A stretch of DNA of 64,000 nucleotides from NCBI RefSeq assembly GCF_001423105.1, contig NZ_LMNV01000005.1, positions 67,422 through 131,421 on the forward strand. The letters run 5' to 3'. This DNA is from Frondihabitans sp. Leaf304 (GTDB taxonomy: Bacteria; Actinomycetota; Actinomycetes; Actinomycetales; Microbacteriaceae). A program made the translations under genes and the position numbers. Numbering within the stretch: the stretch's first letter is position 1; every line of letters starts with the position of its first letter. Positions 35,196 through 43,597 of this stretch are shown here, piece by piece. The notes beneath the pieces are model-generated. The model did not search any database. It was not told the origin of the DNA and was given only the letters and a program-made list of their open reading frames with translations.

Positions 35196-36098
35196 GTGCC
35201 CGAGCCGATCCTCGCCTGGTGGGCGCGACGTCAGCTGTCGCGCCGGTCCGCCGTGCCCTATCCCGTCGGCACCTACCGAGACGCGTGGGCGCCGTACCCG
35301 GTGCTCGTGCGCCAGTACCACCCCGAATACAACGGCGGCATCATGCTGACCCAGGTGCCGCCCGCGGCCGACGTGTTTCTCTGCTGGCAGTGCGAGACGG
35401 GGCATGTCTTCGTCGCGACGCCGGAGGAGCAGCGGGCGCGGCCGGGGCGAGAGCGGCGCCGATCGTCGTGGTGCCCGGCGTGCCTCGAAATGGCGGCACC
35501 CCGCCGAACGTCGGAGTCAGCGGCGCTGGCGGCGGCGCTTGCGCCGGATCCTCCGGTTTCACGCCCGTCGGCGCCCGCTCGACGACCCGCCAGTGCGCGT
35601 CGTGCCTCACCCGTCTCGGCACTCTGTGCCAAGACGCCGGCCCTTGCCGTCGGCGAACCCTTCGCGAGCCTCTGCGCGCCCCCGCCCGCATCGGCCGTCG
35701 AAGCGCAGCTGCGGGCCGATCTCGCGGCACGGCTCGAATTCACGGCCGGGGTCAACGCGGTCCGGCTCGCTCAGCCATTCTTCGACCACCTCGAGGCGTG
35801 GCCCGACATTCTGCTGCCCGAGCTCCGCGTCGCGATCGAGTACGACTCGACGGGTCGGCACGGGCTCGAGCACGTCGGCAAGCGCGAGGTCGCCGACCGC
35901 CGCAAAGACCGTCTGCTGCGTGCCGCCGGGTGGGAGGTGATCCGGATGCGCACCGGCAAGTTGCAACCGCTCGGCCCCTACGATCTCGTCGCGTCGGGCC
36001 TGACGAAGCAGACTGTTCCGGCGCTGCTCGACCGGCTGCGCGACATTCGCGGGTCGCTCTTCGTCGATGCCTACCTGCGGCCGGCCTCAGGTTCGTAG
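35196..36098 (+). CDS. Zinc-ribbon protein with PD-(D/E)XK (Vsr/DUF559-like) nuclease domain
   Basis: A 300-aa protein. Residues 60-100 hold a zinc ribbon (CWQC, a GH pair, and CPAC about 32 residues later). A Pro/Ala-rich linker follows. The C-terminal part resembles small restriction-like nucleases: WPDILLPELRVAIEYDSTGRHG, then REVADRRKDRLLRAAGWEVIRMR. The acidic residues in PDI and AIEYD and the following basic residues fit the PD-(D/E)XK/Vsr plan. Vsr enzymes nick DNA at mismatches; relatives act in phage defence or repair. The role here is not known. It converges on, and overlaps by 12 bp, a GIY-YIG gene. Confidence 0.75.
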   Translation: MPEPILAWWARRQLSRRSAVPYPVGTYRDAWAPYPVLVRQYHPEYNGGIMLTQVPPAADVFLCWQCETGHVFVATPEEQRARPGRERRRSSWCPACLEMAAPRRTSESAALAAALAPDPPVSRPSAPARRPASARRASPVSALCAKTPALAVGEPFASLCAPPPASAVEAQLRADLAARLEFTAGVNAVRLAQPFFDHLEAWPDILLPELRVAIEYDSTGRHGLEHVGKREVADRRKDRLLRAAGWEVIRMRTGKLQPLGPYDLVASGLTKQTVPALLDRLRDIRGSLFVDAYLRPASGS

Positions 36099-36668
36099 CG
36101 CCATCGCCTCGCTGACCCACCGGGCGTACAGACCCCAAGGATCCGGCCCGGCCGCCCCCACCACGGCGATGTGTTCCGCTAGGGCGTCGCTCGGCCGGAA
36201 CCACTCCGTCCGGTCGAACCTGTCGGCCGCGAACTCGGCGTGCCGCTTCTGCTCGACGTCGCGCCCACCCCGCTCGAATGCCAGCACGGCGTCGTGCCAG
36301 ATCCGCGTGAGCCTCTGCCGCGGATTCGACGACGTGCCGATCTTGATCCGGTCGTCGAAGCGAATGTAATAGACGACGTCGACGCGGGGCGTGGGCAGTT
36401 CGCCGTCGGGAACCTCGCCGTAGCGCCACTCGCACACGGCGCAGAGCCAGCCGCTCGGGTAGCGGACGCCGAGGCGCGACCCGCACGCGAGGCAGGGCGA
36501 CGGCAGGGTGTCGGTGACGCCGTCGGTGCGTGCTGACCACTCGGCGGCGATGTCGAAGTGCCGGTCGCAGAGGGGGAGGGGTGCGTCGGCGGCGGCGGGT
36601 CGCGGGCAGCCCGGTGCGACGCACGCGGGCCCGACGGTGGCCGGTGCCGCTGAGGTGTTCGACTTCAT
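36087..36668 (-). CDS. Zinc-finger GIY-YIG nuclease family protein
   Basis: A 193-aa protein. The N terminus has a CxxxxC..C..H type finger (CVAPGCP...LCDRHF) and a second CxxC pair (CLACG...LCAVCEW). The core VDVVYYIRFDDRIKIGTSSNPRQRLTRI (residues 95-122) matches the GIY-YIG fold: YYI and KIG stand for the two signature strands and the arginine in PRQR for the catalytic one. EQKRHAEFA supplies the conserved acidic residue and TEWF the closing motif. Such proteins cut DNA in repair or defence. It faces another zinc-finger nuclease gene. Confidence 0.8.
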   Translation of the reverse strand: MKSNTSAAPATVGPACVAPGCPRPAAADAPLPLCDRHFDIAAEWSARTDGVTDTLPSPCLACGSRLGVRYPSGWLCAVCEWRYGEVPDGELPTPRVDVVYYIRFDDRIKIGTSSNPRQRLTRIWHDAVLAFERGGRDVEQKRHAEFAADRFDRTEWFRPSDALAEHIAVVGAAGPDPWGLYARWVSEAMALRT

Positions 36669-36746
36669 GCTCGTACGTTAGGGCCGGCCGCCGACATCGC
36701 GGTCGGTGATCGCTCGCCGGCACCGCCGATGACCGCCGCGACGACG

Positions 36747-36799
36747 AAAGTGCCCAAATCGGCCTCTCTGAGCAGGTCAGACGACGATTTGGGCACTTT
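36747..36799. repeat. Palindromic repeat family B, copy 2
   Basis: AAAGTGCCCAAATCG (36747-36761) pairs perfectly with 36785-36799 across a 23-base loop. The arm resembles that of the hairpin at 18264. It lies just downstream of the DUF4383 gene and might serve it as a terminator. Confidence 0.65.
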
Positions 36800-36828
36800 A
36801 GGCAGCGGCAGCGGCGACGCTCCTAGCG

Positions 36829-37302
36829 CTACTCCTCGTAGTCGCTACCGAACAGCGCGAGCTGGCTGGTCGACAGGGCGAGGATCAGCAGCCCCAGCCC
36901 GACGCAGAAGTCGAGAGCGTAGTCGTTGAGGTTCGACGGGAAGATGTTGCCGCCGAAGTCGCTGTTGCCGAAGAGGATGCCGTACAGCCAGAGGGTCAGC
37001 ATGAGCATGCCCGCGCCGGCGATGTAGAGCGTCGAGTTGAGACGCTTGCCCGCGGCCCCGAGACCGGCGAGGCCGATCAGCAGGTACAGGGCGTTGCGCA
37101 GCACGGCGGTCTGGAACAGCCCGAAGATCATCGCGTCGGAGTCGGGCCCGGCGAACCGGATCGACCCGAGGTTGGTGGTGATGCCGGGAATGAACCCGGC
37201 GATGCCGAGCAGGATGAAGAGGATCGCGACGACGAGCGCGGCGACCTGGGCCGGGCCGGCGGCATAGCCGTAGCGGATCTTCGAGGTCGTGGTGGTGGTC
37301 AT
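36829..37302 (-). CDS. DUF4383 four-pass membrane protein
   Basis: A 157-aa integral membrane protein matching the DUF4383 family. Four hydrophobic segments are seen at about 18-40 (QVAALVVAILFILLGIAGFIPG), 60-85, 93-113 (YIAGAGMLMLTLWLYGIL) and 130-148. GLAGLGAAG and the N-D-Y-A-L-D patch before the last segment are typical. The family is widespread in Actinobacteria without a known role; it may belong to stress-response membrane proteins. Confidence 0.85.
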   Translation of the reverse strand: MTTTTTSKIRYGYAAGPAQVAALVVAILFILLGIAGFIPGITTNLGSIRFAGPDSDAMIFGLFQTAVLRNALYLLIGLAGLGAAGKRLNSTLYIAGAGMLMLTLWLYGILFGNSDFGGNIFPSNLNDYALDFCVGLGLLILALSTSQLALFGSDYEE

Positions 37303-37373
37303 CGCGGGGAATCCTCTCGAGGGTGCAGTACGCCTCTATTCTTCACCCTCTCGGCCCCCTGCGCCGACACCCC

Positions 37374-38090
37374 TCACCCCAGCGGCTCGATCAGCTGCGG
37401 ACCGTTGTTGCGCACGCTGTTGGCGTCGCGGGAGACCTCGTAGTGCGTGAGGGCGTGCGCGACCTCGAGACTGTCGCCGTCGAGCAGGGCGAGTGCCGAG
37501 TCGGCATCGAGCGCAGGATCCAGCCATGCGTCGAACGACTCCGGCGTCAGGCAGGCCGGCATCCGGTCGTGCACCTCGCCTGGCGCCACATGCGCGTCGC
37601 GCGTGATGATCGCCGTCGACAGCACCCAGCGGTCGGGGTCGTCTTCCGCCTTCGATCGGTCGGGCCATGCGGTCACGATGCCCGCCATCGCGAGTGCCGC
37701 TCCGGGCTCGAAGATGTAGTGCGGCTGCTTGCCGGTCTCGGTGACGACCCACTCGTAGTAGCCCTGCGCCGGAATGATGCAACGGCCGCCCGCGAATGCC
37801 TTGCGGAACATGCCGCTCGTCGAGACCGTCTCGATCCGCGCGTTGATCGGCTGGGGGCGTTTTTTGAGGTCGGGGTACCACGACGGCACGAAGCCCCAGC
37901 GCGGAGAGGCGAGCTCGCGCTCGCCGTGGCGCTCGCGAACGGCCGAGACCCGGTCGGTGGGCGCGACGTTGAACGACTCGGGGAGGCCGTGGTCGGCCAC
38001 CTCGGCGCGTGCTTCGGCTGACGCCAGCGAGTCGAGCAGGCTCGGTAGAAGATCGGATGTGGCTCGGGCAACGACGAAGCGACCGCACAT
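37374..38090 (-). CDS. SOS response-associated peptidase (SRAP, YedK/HMCES-like)
   Basis: A 238-aa SRAP protein that shields abasic sites in single-stranded DNA by a covalent thiazolidine link. The catalytic cysteine must be residue 2, which fixes the start at the ATG at 38090 (MCGRFVVAR); the frame is open further upstream to 38237. Other active-site parts are visible: NVAPTD (about residue 45), RPQPINARIET, CIIPAQGYYEW with the glutamate (about 106), and HDRMPACL with the histidine (about 180). Confidence 0.93.
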   Translation of the reverse strand: MCGRFVVARATSDLLPSLLDSLASAEARAEVADHGLPESFNVAPTDRVSAVRERHGERELASPRWGFVPSWYPDLKKRPQPINARIETVSTSGMFRKAFAGGRCIIPAQGYYEWVVTETGKQPHYIFEPGAALAMAGIVTAWPDRSKAEDDPDRWVLSTAIITRDAHVAPGEVHDRMPACLTPESFDAWLDPALDADSALALLDGDSLEVAHALTHYEVSRDANSVRNNGPQLIEPLG

Positions 38091-38148
38091 GCCGCCATTC
38101 TGCTCCCGAGCACCGACAACCGGGAGGCTCGAGTGGTTGGCTGACCCC

Positions 38149-39012
38149 ATGACAGACCAGCCCCAGGATCCGGCCCTCCCCGCCCCCACAATCGCCGTCA
38201 CCGGCGCTTCCGGCCACGTCGGCGGTGCCGTCGCCACGATGCTCTCGGAGGCGGGCGTTCGTCAGCGCCTCATCGTCCGGAACGCCGCCAAGGCACCCCA
38301 GCTCGATGGGGCGGAGGTCGCGGTCGCCGCGTACGGTCAGCGCGAGTCGAGCATGGACGCCCTTCGCGGCATCGAGACGCTCTTCATGGTGTCGGGCGCC
38401 GAGGCCCCCGACCGGTTGCAGCAGCACCTCGACTTCATCGAGGCCGCGGTCGACTCGGGCGTGCTGCACATCGTCTACACGTCGTTCATCGGCGCCGCCG
38501 AAGACGCGATCTTCACGCTGGCCCGCGACCACTGGGCAACGGAGCAGCGGATCAAAGACACCGGCAAGCGATTCACGATCCTTCGCGACAGCTTCTATCT
38601 CGACTTCGTGCCGGAATTGGTGGGCGAAGACGGGGTGATTCGCGGGCCGGCGGGCGAGGGGCGGATGGCAGCGGTCGCCCGGGCAGACGTGGCGGCGGTG
38701 GTGGCGCGGGTTCTGTCGGATCCTGAGGCTCATCGTCAGAAGACGTACGAACTGACCGGGCCGAACGCGTTCTCGCTGGCCGAGGCTGCGGAGCTCCTCG
38801 CCCGCACGACCGGCAAGCCCGTCACCTTCCACGACGAGACCGTCGAGGAGGCCTACGAGTCGCGCAAGAAGTGGCAGCCGGAGCCCTGGCTCGCCGACGC
38901 ATGGGTGTCGACCTACACGTCGATCGCGTCGGGAGAGCTCGAGTCGGTGTCTCCCGACGTCGAGGCCATCATCGGGCGTCGGCCAGTGTCGCTCGAGGAT
39001 CTGCTGGGCTGA
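38149..39012 (+). CDS. NmrA/QOR2-like NAD(P)-binding protein
   Basis: A 287-aa atypical short-chain dehydrogenase. The nucleotide-binding motif is TIAVTGASGHVGGAVATML (about residues 14-32), followed by RLIVRNAAKAP. LFMVSG, YTSFIGAAEDA and FTILRDSFYLDFVPEL fit the NmrA/quinone oxidoreductase 2 group. No complete YxxxK catalytic pair is seen where classic dehydrogenases have it. It may reduce quinones or act as a redox sensor. It diverges from the SRAP gene and converges on an MFS gene. Confidence 0.85.
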   Translation: MTDQPQDPALPAPTIAVTGASGHVGGAVATMLSEAGVRQRLIVRNAAKAPQLDGAEVAVAAYGQRESSMDALRGIETLFMVSGAEAPDRLQQHLDFIEAAVDSGVLHIVYTSFIGAAEDAIFTLARDHWATEQRIKDTGKRFTILRDSFYLDFVPELVGEDGVIRGPAGEGRMAAVARADVAAVVARVLSDPEAHRQKTYELTGPNAFSLAEAAELLARTTGKPVTFHDETVEEAYESRKKWQPEPWLADAWVSTYTSIASGELESVSPDVEAIIGRRPVSLEDLLG

Positions 39013-39039
39013 GCCCGCGCTGACCCGAGATGGGCGGGG

Positions 39040-40290
39040 TCAGCGGACGCGGCGGGCCGACAGGACGCCGCTCACTCCGAGAGTCAGCACCGAGAACAGC
39101 ACGACGATCATGGGGGCCGTCCAGGTGCCGGACGAGTCGTGGACGGCTCCGACCACGATCGGTCCGAGCGCCGCGATGGCGTAGCCGCCGCCCTGTACGA
39201 GTGCCGAGAGGCGTCGTGCCTCGCGGTCGCTCGTGACCATCCGCACGATGATGATGAAGATGATCGTGATGCCGCCGCCCTGAGCCACGCCGCCCGAGAT
39301 CGACCACAGGAGCCAGAGCTGCGGGGCGAGGAGGAGGCCGAGGGGCATGACGATCCAGAGCGCGCTGACGATCCCCACGATCACGACCGGGCGCACCCGC
39401 AGGGCGAGGAACGGCACACCGAGCGCCCCGACGACCGCGAGGATCTGGAAGACCGACGAACTCGCACCGGCGCCGGAGCGGCTCAGACCCACCTCGTCGT
39501 GGAGGAGCGTCGGGATCCACGCGGTGAGGCCGTAGTAGCTGAACGCCTGACCGGCGAAGGCCAGCGTGAGGCCCCAGGTGGAGGCCCGCCGCAGCAGACT
39601 CCGTTCGTCGTCGACCGAGACCTGCGGGATGCTCGCGGTGATGACCTCGATCGGCCCGGTCACGACATCCTTGTCGGTGCGGCTGCCCTCGCCCGTGACG
39701 GCGGGGCGGATTCCGACGGCGAGGATCCAGACACCTCCGGCGATCACGGCGAACGTGCCCCAGATGATCAGCGCCAGAGGCCACCCCGTCGCGTCGGCCA
39801 GCGGGGCCGTCCCGAGAGAGGTGATCATCGACCCGACGTTGAGGGCCGACGTGTAGATGCCGGTCACGAACCCGACGCGCTCCGGAGAGAAGTCGCGGCG
39901 GATGACGACGGGCAGCACGACGTTGCCGATCGTGATCGAGACTCCCAGAATCACCGTGCCGACGATGAGCATCGCCTGCGATCCGCCGGAGCGGATCAGA
40001 GTGCCGGCCACGACGCCGAGGAGGCCGATGGTGACGGCTCGTTCTGCGCCGAGTCGCCCGATGACCCCCGCTGCCAGCGGGCTCGCGAGAGCGAAGCACA
40101 GCACGGGGATGCTCGTCAGGAGTCCGGCGACGAGCGCGCCGATGCCGAGGTCGGATTTGATCGTGTCGATGACGGGTGCCGTCGCGACGATGGGCCCGCG
40201 GAGGTTCAGCGCGATCAGAACGATCGCGAGGGTCAGAAACCAGGCGGCAGGAGACCGCACGGTCGACCGGGCCAGAGTGCGGCGGCTCAC
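39040..40290 (-). CDS. MFS transporter of the CynX/NimT type
   Basis: A 416-aa, twelve-segment major facilitator. The start at the GTG at 40290 overlaps the stop of the HAD gene as GTGA. The N-terminal half shows LTLAIVLIALNLRGPIVATAPVI, which matches the cyanate/2-nitroimidazole transporter CynX/NimT branch. The central cytoplasmic loop (about 195-225) is charged. The substrate is unknown; anionic small molecules or drug export are both possible. It is coupled to an upstream phosphatase gene. Confidence 0.88.
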   Translation of the reverse strand: MSRRTLARSTVRSPAAWFLTLAIVLIALNLRGPIVATAPVIDTIKSDLGIGALVAGLLTSIPVLCFALASPLAAGVIGRLGAERAVTIGLLGVVAGTLIRSGGSQAMLIVGTVILGVSITIGNVVLPVVIRRDFSPERVGFVTGIYTSALNVGSMITSLGTAPLADATGWPLALIIWGTFAVIAGGVWILAVGIRPAVTGEGSRTDKDVVTGPIEVITASIPQVSVDDERSLLRRASTWGLTLAFAGQAFSYYGLTAWIPTLLHDEVGLSRSGAGASSSVFQILAVVGALGVPFLALRVRPVVIVGIVSALWIVMPLGLLLAPQLWLLWSISGGVAQGGGITIIFIIIVRMVTSDREARRLSALVQGGGYAIAALGPIVVGAVHDSSGTWTAPMIVVLFSVLTLGVSGVLSARRVR

Positions 40291-40967
40291 CGGCGGGTCT
40301 GCGCTGGCAGCCCCAGCAGAAGGGCGAGCTCGTCGGGGTCGGAGGCGACGGCGATCGCGCCCGCCTGCTCCTCGACGCTGCCGTAGCCCCACTCCACAAA
40401 GATCGTGGGAACCCCGTGTGCCGCACCACCGTCGATGTCGTGGTGCCGGTCACCGACGAGGACGGGGCGCGACACATCGGCTCCGCGGGCGCTCAGGCGA
40501 TGCAGGGCCTCTTCGACGACGTCGGCCTTGGCCCCGCGCTTCTCGTCGTCGCTGGCCCCCGTGATCACGTCGAGGTAGCGGCTCAGCCCGAAATGGTCAA
40601 GCATCAGCGTGGCCGGGGTCTCCGGTTTCGAGGTGGCCGTCGACACCGGCAGACCCGCCTCGTGGACTCGGCGGAGCAGGTCTTCCATGCCGGGAAAGAT
40701 GACGCTGTCGAGCGCACCCCGGGCGAGGTACTCGCGTCGATAGAGGGCCATGGCATAGTCGAGGTCGTCGCCGACGAGGCCGAGCCGACGGGTGAAGCTC
40801 TCGGGCAGCGGCGGGCCGACCCACTCGAGAAGCTGTGCCGGGGCGGGGACGGGGTGCCCGAGTTGCTGGAGCGTGCTCGCCAGGGTCGAGGTGATGCCGG
40901 GTGCGGAGTCGGCGATCGTCCCGTCGAGATCGAACAGCACGGCCGAGTAGGGGAACTTGTCGCTCAT
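40287..40967 (-). CDS. HAD-superfamily phosphatase (Gph-like)
   Basis: A 226-aa haloacid dehalogenase-like hydrolase. Motif I is FDLDGTIADS (about residues 12-21), motif II STATSKP (about 109), motif III the lysine in KRGAKAD (about 143) and motif IV VGDRHHDIDG (about 170). The alpha-helical cap after motif I puts it in subfamily IA with phosphoglycolate phosphatases. The substrate is not fixed by the sequence. Its stop overlaps the start of an MFS gene. Confidence 0.9.
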   Translation of the reverse strand: MSDKFPYSAVLFDLDGTIADSAPGITSTLASTLQQLGHPVPAPAQLLEWVGPPLPESFTRRLGLVGDDLDYAMALYRREYLARGALDSVIFPGMEDLLRRVHEAGLPVSTATSKPETPATLMLDHFGLSRYLDVITGASDDEKRGAKADVVEEALHRLSARGADVSRPVLVGDRHHDIDGGAAHGVPTIFVEWGYGSVEEQAGAIAVASDPDELALLLGLPAQTRR

Positions 40968-41001
40968 TGTTTCCAGCCTACGGGCCTGCGTCGCGCGTGC
41001 C

Positions 41002-41256
41002 CTACTGGACGGAGTGGAAGGGCCAGCGGCGGGTGGCCTTGGTGTCGTCGTCGAGCATGCGGACGATCAGGCCGGCGACCGTAGTGCCGGCCTCGGTGGT
41101 GCGGGCCGCCGTGGTGCCGGCCTTCGGGAGGATCGGAGAGAGGGGGCGGGTCGATGCGGGGATCTTCGCGGCCAGCTCGTCGAAAAGGGGGCTGTTGGAA
41201 CGGGCGGTGCGGTTGCGGGCACGAGCACGAGTGGGCGCGGTCTGCACGGAGGTCAT
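41002..41256 (-). CDS. Small basic hypothetical protein (84 aa)
   Basis: An 84-aa protein with a basic N terminus (TRARARNRTARSN) and a segment PLFDELAAKIPASTRPLSPIL, ending in RRWPFHSVQ. I recognise no family. The ATG at 41256 is preferred to an in-frame ATG at 41286, which would cover the promoter. A strong promoter-like sequence with TTGACA lies 50 bp upstream in an unusually AT-rich patch. This suggests a regulated or highly transcribed short gene. Confidence 0.6.
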   Translation of the reverse strand: MTSVQTAPTRARARNRTARSNSPLFDELAAKIPASTRPLSPILPKAGTTAARTTEAGTTVAGLIVRMLDDDTKATRRWPFHSVQ

Positions 41257-41286
41257 TGGAGAAGCCTTTCGGATTGGGTATATCAA

Positions 41287-41314
41287 ATCCTACAAACTTG
41301 TCTCACAATGTCAA
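41287..41314 (-). promoter_or_regulatory. Consensus-like sigma-A promoter with TTGT..ACAA dyad
   Basis: On the minus strand, TTGACA (41309-41314) is followed after 16 bases by TAGGAT (41287-41292). The spacer holds TTGTGAGACAA, a short dyad that could be an operator. The patch 41275-41325 is far richer in A and T than its neighbours. Confidence 0.6.
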
Positions 41315-41374
41315 TATGTATTTCAGTTGGATCGACTGTTCCGGTCGGCCCCGCTCAGCTGCATTCAGCGGCGC

Positions 41375-42070
41375 TCAGAACAGGCGCGAGTGCCCGTCGT
41401 CGAGCCCGCGCATCGCGTCGTAGTCGAGAACGACGCAGCGGATGCCGCGGTCTTCCGCCAGCGTCCGCGCCTGCGGCTTGATCTCTTGCGCGGCGAACAC
41501 CCCCTGAACAGGCTTGAGATGAGGGTCGCGGTTCATCAACTCGAGATAGCGGGTGAGCTGCTCGACCCCGTCGATGTCGCCGCGGCGTTTGATCTCGACG
41601 GCGACCGCCGCCCCCTTCGCGTCACGAGCGAGGATGTCGACCGGGCCGATCGCGGTCATGTACTCGCGCCGCACCAGCGTGTGGCCGTCGCCGAGCACCT
41701 CGATCTGCTCGGCCATGAGCTTCTGGAGGTGTGCCTCGACGCCGTCCTTGACGAGGCCCGGGTCGACGCCCAGCTCGTGGGCGGAGTCGTGCAGGATCTC
41801 GTAGATCGACACGAGCAGGACGTCGTTGGTCTTGCCCTGGACGACCTTCCAGACCTCGGCGATTCCGGCCTCGGCCTGCTCGTCGTCGGGCTCGCCCATG
41901 GTGATGGTGCAGGGCGGGCTCATCCAGTTCAGCGGCTTGTAGCTGCCCCCGTCGGAGTGGACGAGAAGGCTGCCGTCGCTCTTGACCATGAGGAGCCGGG
42001 TGGCGAGAGGGAGATGAGCGGAGAGGCGCCCGGCGTAGTCGACCGAGCAGCGAGCAATGACGAGACGCAC
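41375..42070 (-). CDS. nucS: Mismatch-specific endonuclease NucS
   Basis: A 231-aa NucS (EndoMS) enzyme, the actinobacterial replacement for MutS/MutL that makes double-strand breaks at mismatched bases. The N-terminal DNA-binding half begins [21 protein letters not shown]. The nuclease core has [18 protein letters not shown] and [13 protein letters not shown], giving the D, E-x-K and Q residues of the PD-(D/E)XK site. The last residues, HSRLF, fit the sliding-clamp-binding C terminus described for the family. No mutS or mutL was seen in the window. Confidence 0.95.
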   Translation of the reverse strand: MRLVIARCSVDYAGRLSAHLPLATRLLMVKSDGSLLVHSDGGSYKPLNWMSPPCTITMGEPDDEQAEAGIAEVWKVVQGKTNDVLLVSIYEILHDSAHELGVDPGLVKDGVEAHLQKLMAEQIEVLGDGHTLVRREYMTAIGPVDILARDAKGAAVAVEIKRRGDIDGVEQLTRYLELMNRDPHLKPVQGVFAAQEIKPQARTLAEDRGIRCVVLDYDAMRGLDDGHSRLF

Positions 42071-42119
42071 CCGGGAAGCCTAGTCGCTGCGGCGGGCGGG
42101 CTCCTTACCGGCTCCCCCT

Positions 42120-42203
42120 CCGAATTTGAAGGAGAAAACTGCGTCGGCGGGCCCGGATCCGCATGAGTTCGTCGCCCCAGGCCGAAATCTCCTTCAAATT
42201 CGG
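42120..42203. repeat. Palindromic repeat family A, copy 2
   Basis: An 84-bp element whose outer 16 bases, CCGAATTTGAAGGAGA, are perfectly repeated in inverse orientation at the right end. It lies 49 bp upstream of the nucS start codon and 13 bp past the stop of the MFS gene. Confidence 0.88.
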
Positions 42204-42216
42204 GGTGGGGGGCAGG

Positions 42217-43461
42217 TCAACGGCGGGCGGGCTCCCTCGCGGCACCGGATGCGAGGCCGGCGGCGACGATCAGCACGAGCACCACGAACAGCGCATTCAG
42301 GAGCCCGAAGTGCTCGCCCAGGAATCCGATCACGGGAGGCAGCACCAGGAAGGCCACGTAGCCGATCGTCGCGACGGCACTCACGCGGGCGGCGGCATTG
42401 CGCGAGTCGTCGGCGGCGGCCGATAGCCCGACCGGGAACCCGAGCGCCGCACCGAACCCCCAGAACACGACACCGACGATGGCGAGCCAGACGGTCGGGG
42501 CGAGGATCACGAGCAGCAGCCCGACGACCGCCGACGCTGCTGTCACGCGCAGCATGGGCACGCGGCCGTATTTGTCGATGAGCGGCGATCCGGCGATGCG
42601 AGCGACGGTCATGGCGGTGAGGAACACGAAGAGGATCGTCGTTCCCGCCACGTTGCTCACGTCGTGCCCGTCGACCATGGCGAGGGCGAGCCAGTCGTTG
42701 GCCGAGCCCTCGGCGGTCGCCATGCCGAGCACGATGAGGCCGATCAGAAGGGTGCCGGGCGTGGTCCAGATCGCGAGGCGCGACCGCCAGCCGGTCGATG
42801 CAGGGCCGTCGTCTTCGCGTACGGCGTGCCCGAGCTCTTCGGACTGGTACCAGCGCGTGACGATCACCCCGACGACCGCGACCACCACGGCGATGACCGA
42901 CACGTGCACCGAGACGGGCAGGTCGATCAGCTCGGCGCCGGCGCCGAGAGCGGCTCCGACCATCGTGCCGAGACTGAACGAGGCGTGGAACAGCGGCATC
43001 ACCGTGCGCCCGAGCACGCGTTCGGCGGCGGCCCCCGACACGTTCATCGCTACGTCGAGCGTGCCGTTGCCGTAGCCGAAGACGGCCATGCCGACCAGGA
43101 TCGCCCAGAAGCCACCGCCGAGCGCCGTGCTGAGCCCGGCGAAGACGAGCCCGAAGGCGACCAGCATCAGGGCGTAGAGCGAGGTGCGCCGAGCCCCGAA
43201 TCGAGCGATGACGTGGCTCGAGAGCGTCACGCCCGCGATCGACCCCACACTGATGCCTCCGGCGAGAAAGCCCATCTCGAGCGTCGACGCGTGCAGCAGG
43301 TCGCGGATGCTGGGGATGCGCCCCAACCAGCTCGCGATCGAGAGGCCGGAGAGGGCGAACACAATGAAGAGGGCGTTGCGCCAGCGCACCACGTCGTAGC
43401 GGGTGAGGCCACCGTCGTAGGTGCGGGTATCGAGGGAGGGGGACGCCATTGGTTCACTCAC
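42217..43461 (-). CDS. MFS transporter, sugar or drug type, under LacI control
   Basis: A 414-aa transporter with about twelve hydrophobic segments. The N-terminal half has LSGLSIASWLGRIPSIRDLL and the loop GARRTSLYALML; VFGYGNGTLDVAMNVSG resembles the YbjJ/fucose permease-like branch. It is transcribed away from a LacI-type regulator across a 136-bp spacer with two identical operator palindromes, so the regulator very probably controls it and the substrate is likely a sugar or a related small metabolite. Confidence 0.88.
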   Translation of the reverse strand: MSEPMASPSLDTRTYDGGLTRYDVVRWRNALFIVFALSGLSIASWLGRIPSIRDLLHASTLEMGFLAGGISVGSIAGVTLSSHVIARFGARRTSLYALMLVAFGLVFAGLSTALGGGFWAILVGMAVFGYGNGTLDVAMNVSGAAAERVLGRTVMPLFHASFSLGTMVGAALGAGAELIDLPVSVHVSVIAVVVAVVGVIVTRWYQSEELGHAVREDDGPASTGWRSRLAIWTTPGTLLIGLIVLGMATAEGSANDWLALAMVDGHDVSNVAGTTILFVFLTAMTVARIAGSPLIDKYGRVPMLRVTAASAVVGLLLVILAPTVWLAIVGVVFWGFGAALGFPVGLSAAADDSRNAAARVSAVATIGYVAFLVLPPVIGFLGEHFGLLNALFVVLVLIVAAGLASGAAREPARR

Positions 43462-43483
43462 AAGTCAAGGGGGAAAGCCGGAG

Positions 43484-43497
43484 TCGAATCGATTCGA
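43484..43497. promoter_or_regulatory. LacI-type operator 1
   Basis: The perfect 14-bp palindrome TCGAATCGATTCGA lies 23 bp upstream of the MFS start codon. The central CG and length fit LacI/GalR operators. An identical site lies 67 bp away. Confidence 0.85.
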
Positions 43498-43550
43498 GGA
43501 TCCGACTCCGTCACGCTAGCAACGTCTCGTCACGCCCCGCAAGTGCCGCG

Positions 43551-43564
43551 TCGAATCGATTCGA
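43551..43564. promoter_or_regulatory. LacI-type operator 2
   Basis: A second exact copy of TCGAATCGATTCGA, 33 bp before the LacI start codon. The 67-bp centre-to-centre spacing (between six and seven helical turns) would allow looping. Confidence 0.85.
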
Positions 43565-43597
43565 CTAAGGTCGGTGCATGACCGAGAGAGCCCGAGC

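Noticed and set aside
37336-38832. A 498-codon open frame over the SRAP and NmrA genes
   Set aside because: It runs antisense or out of frame to two genes with clear catalytic motifs, and its product is low-complexity.
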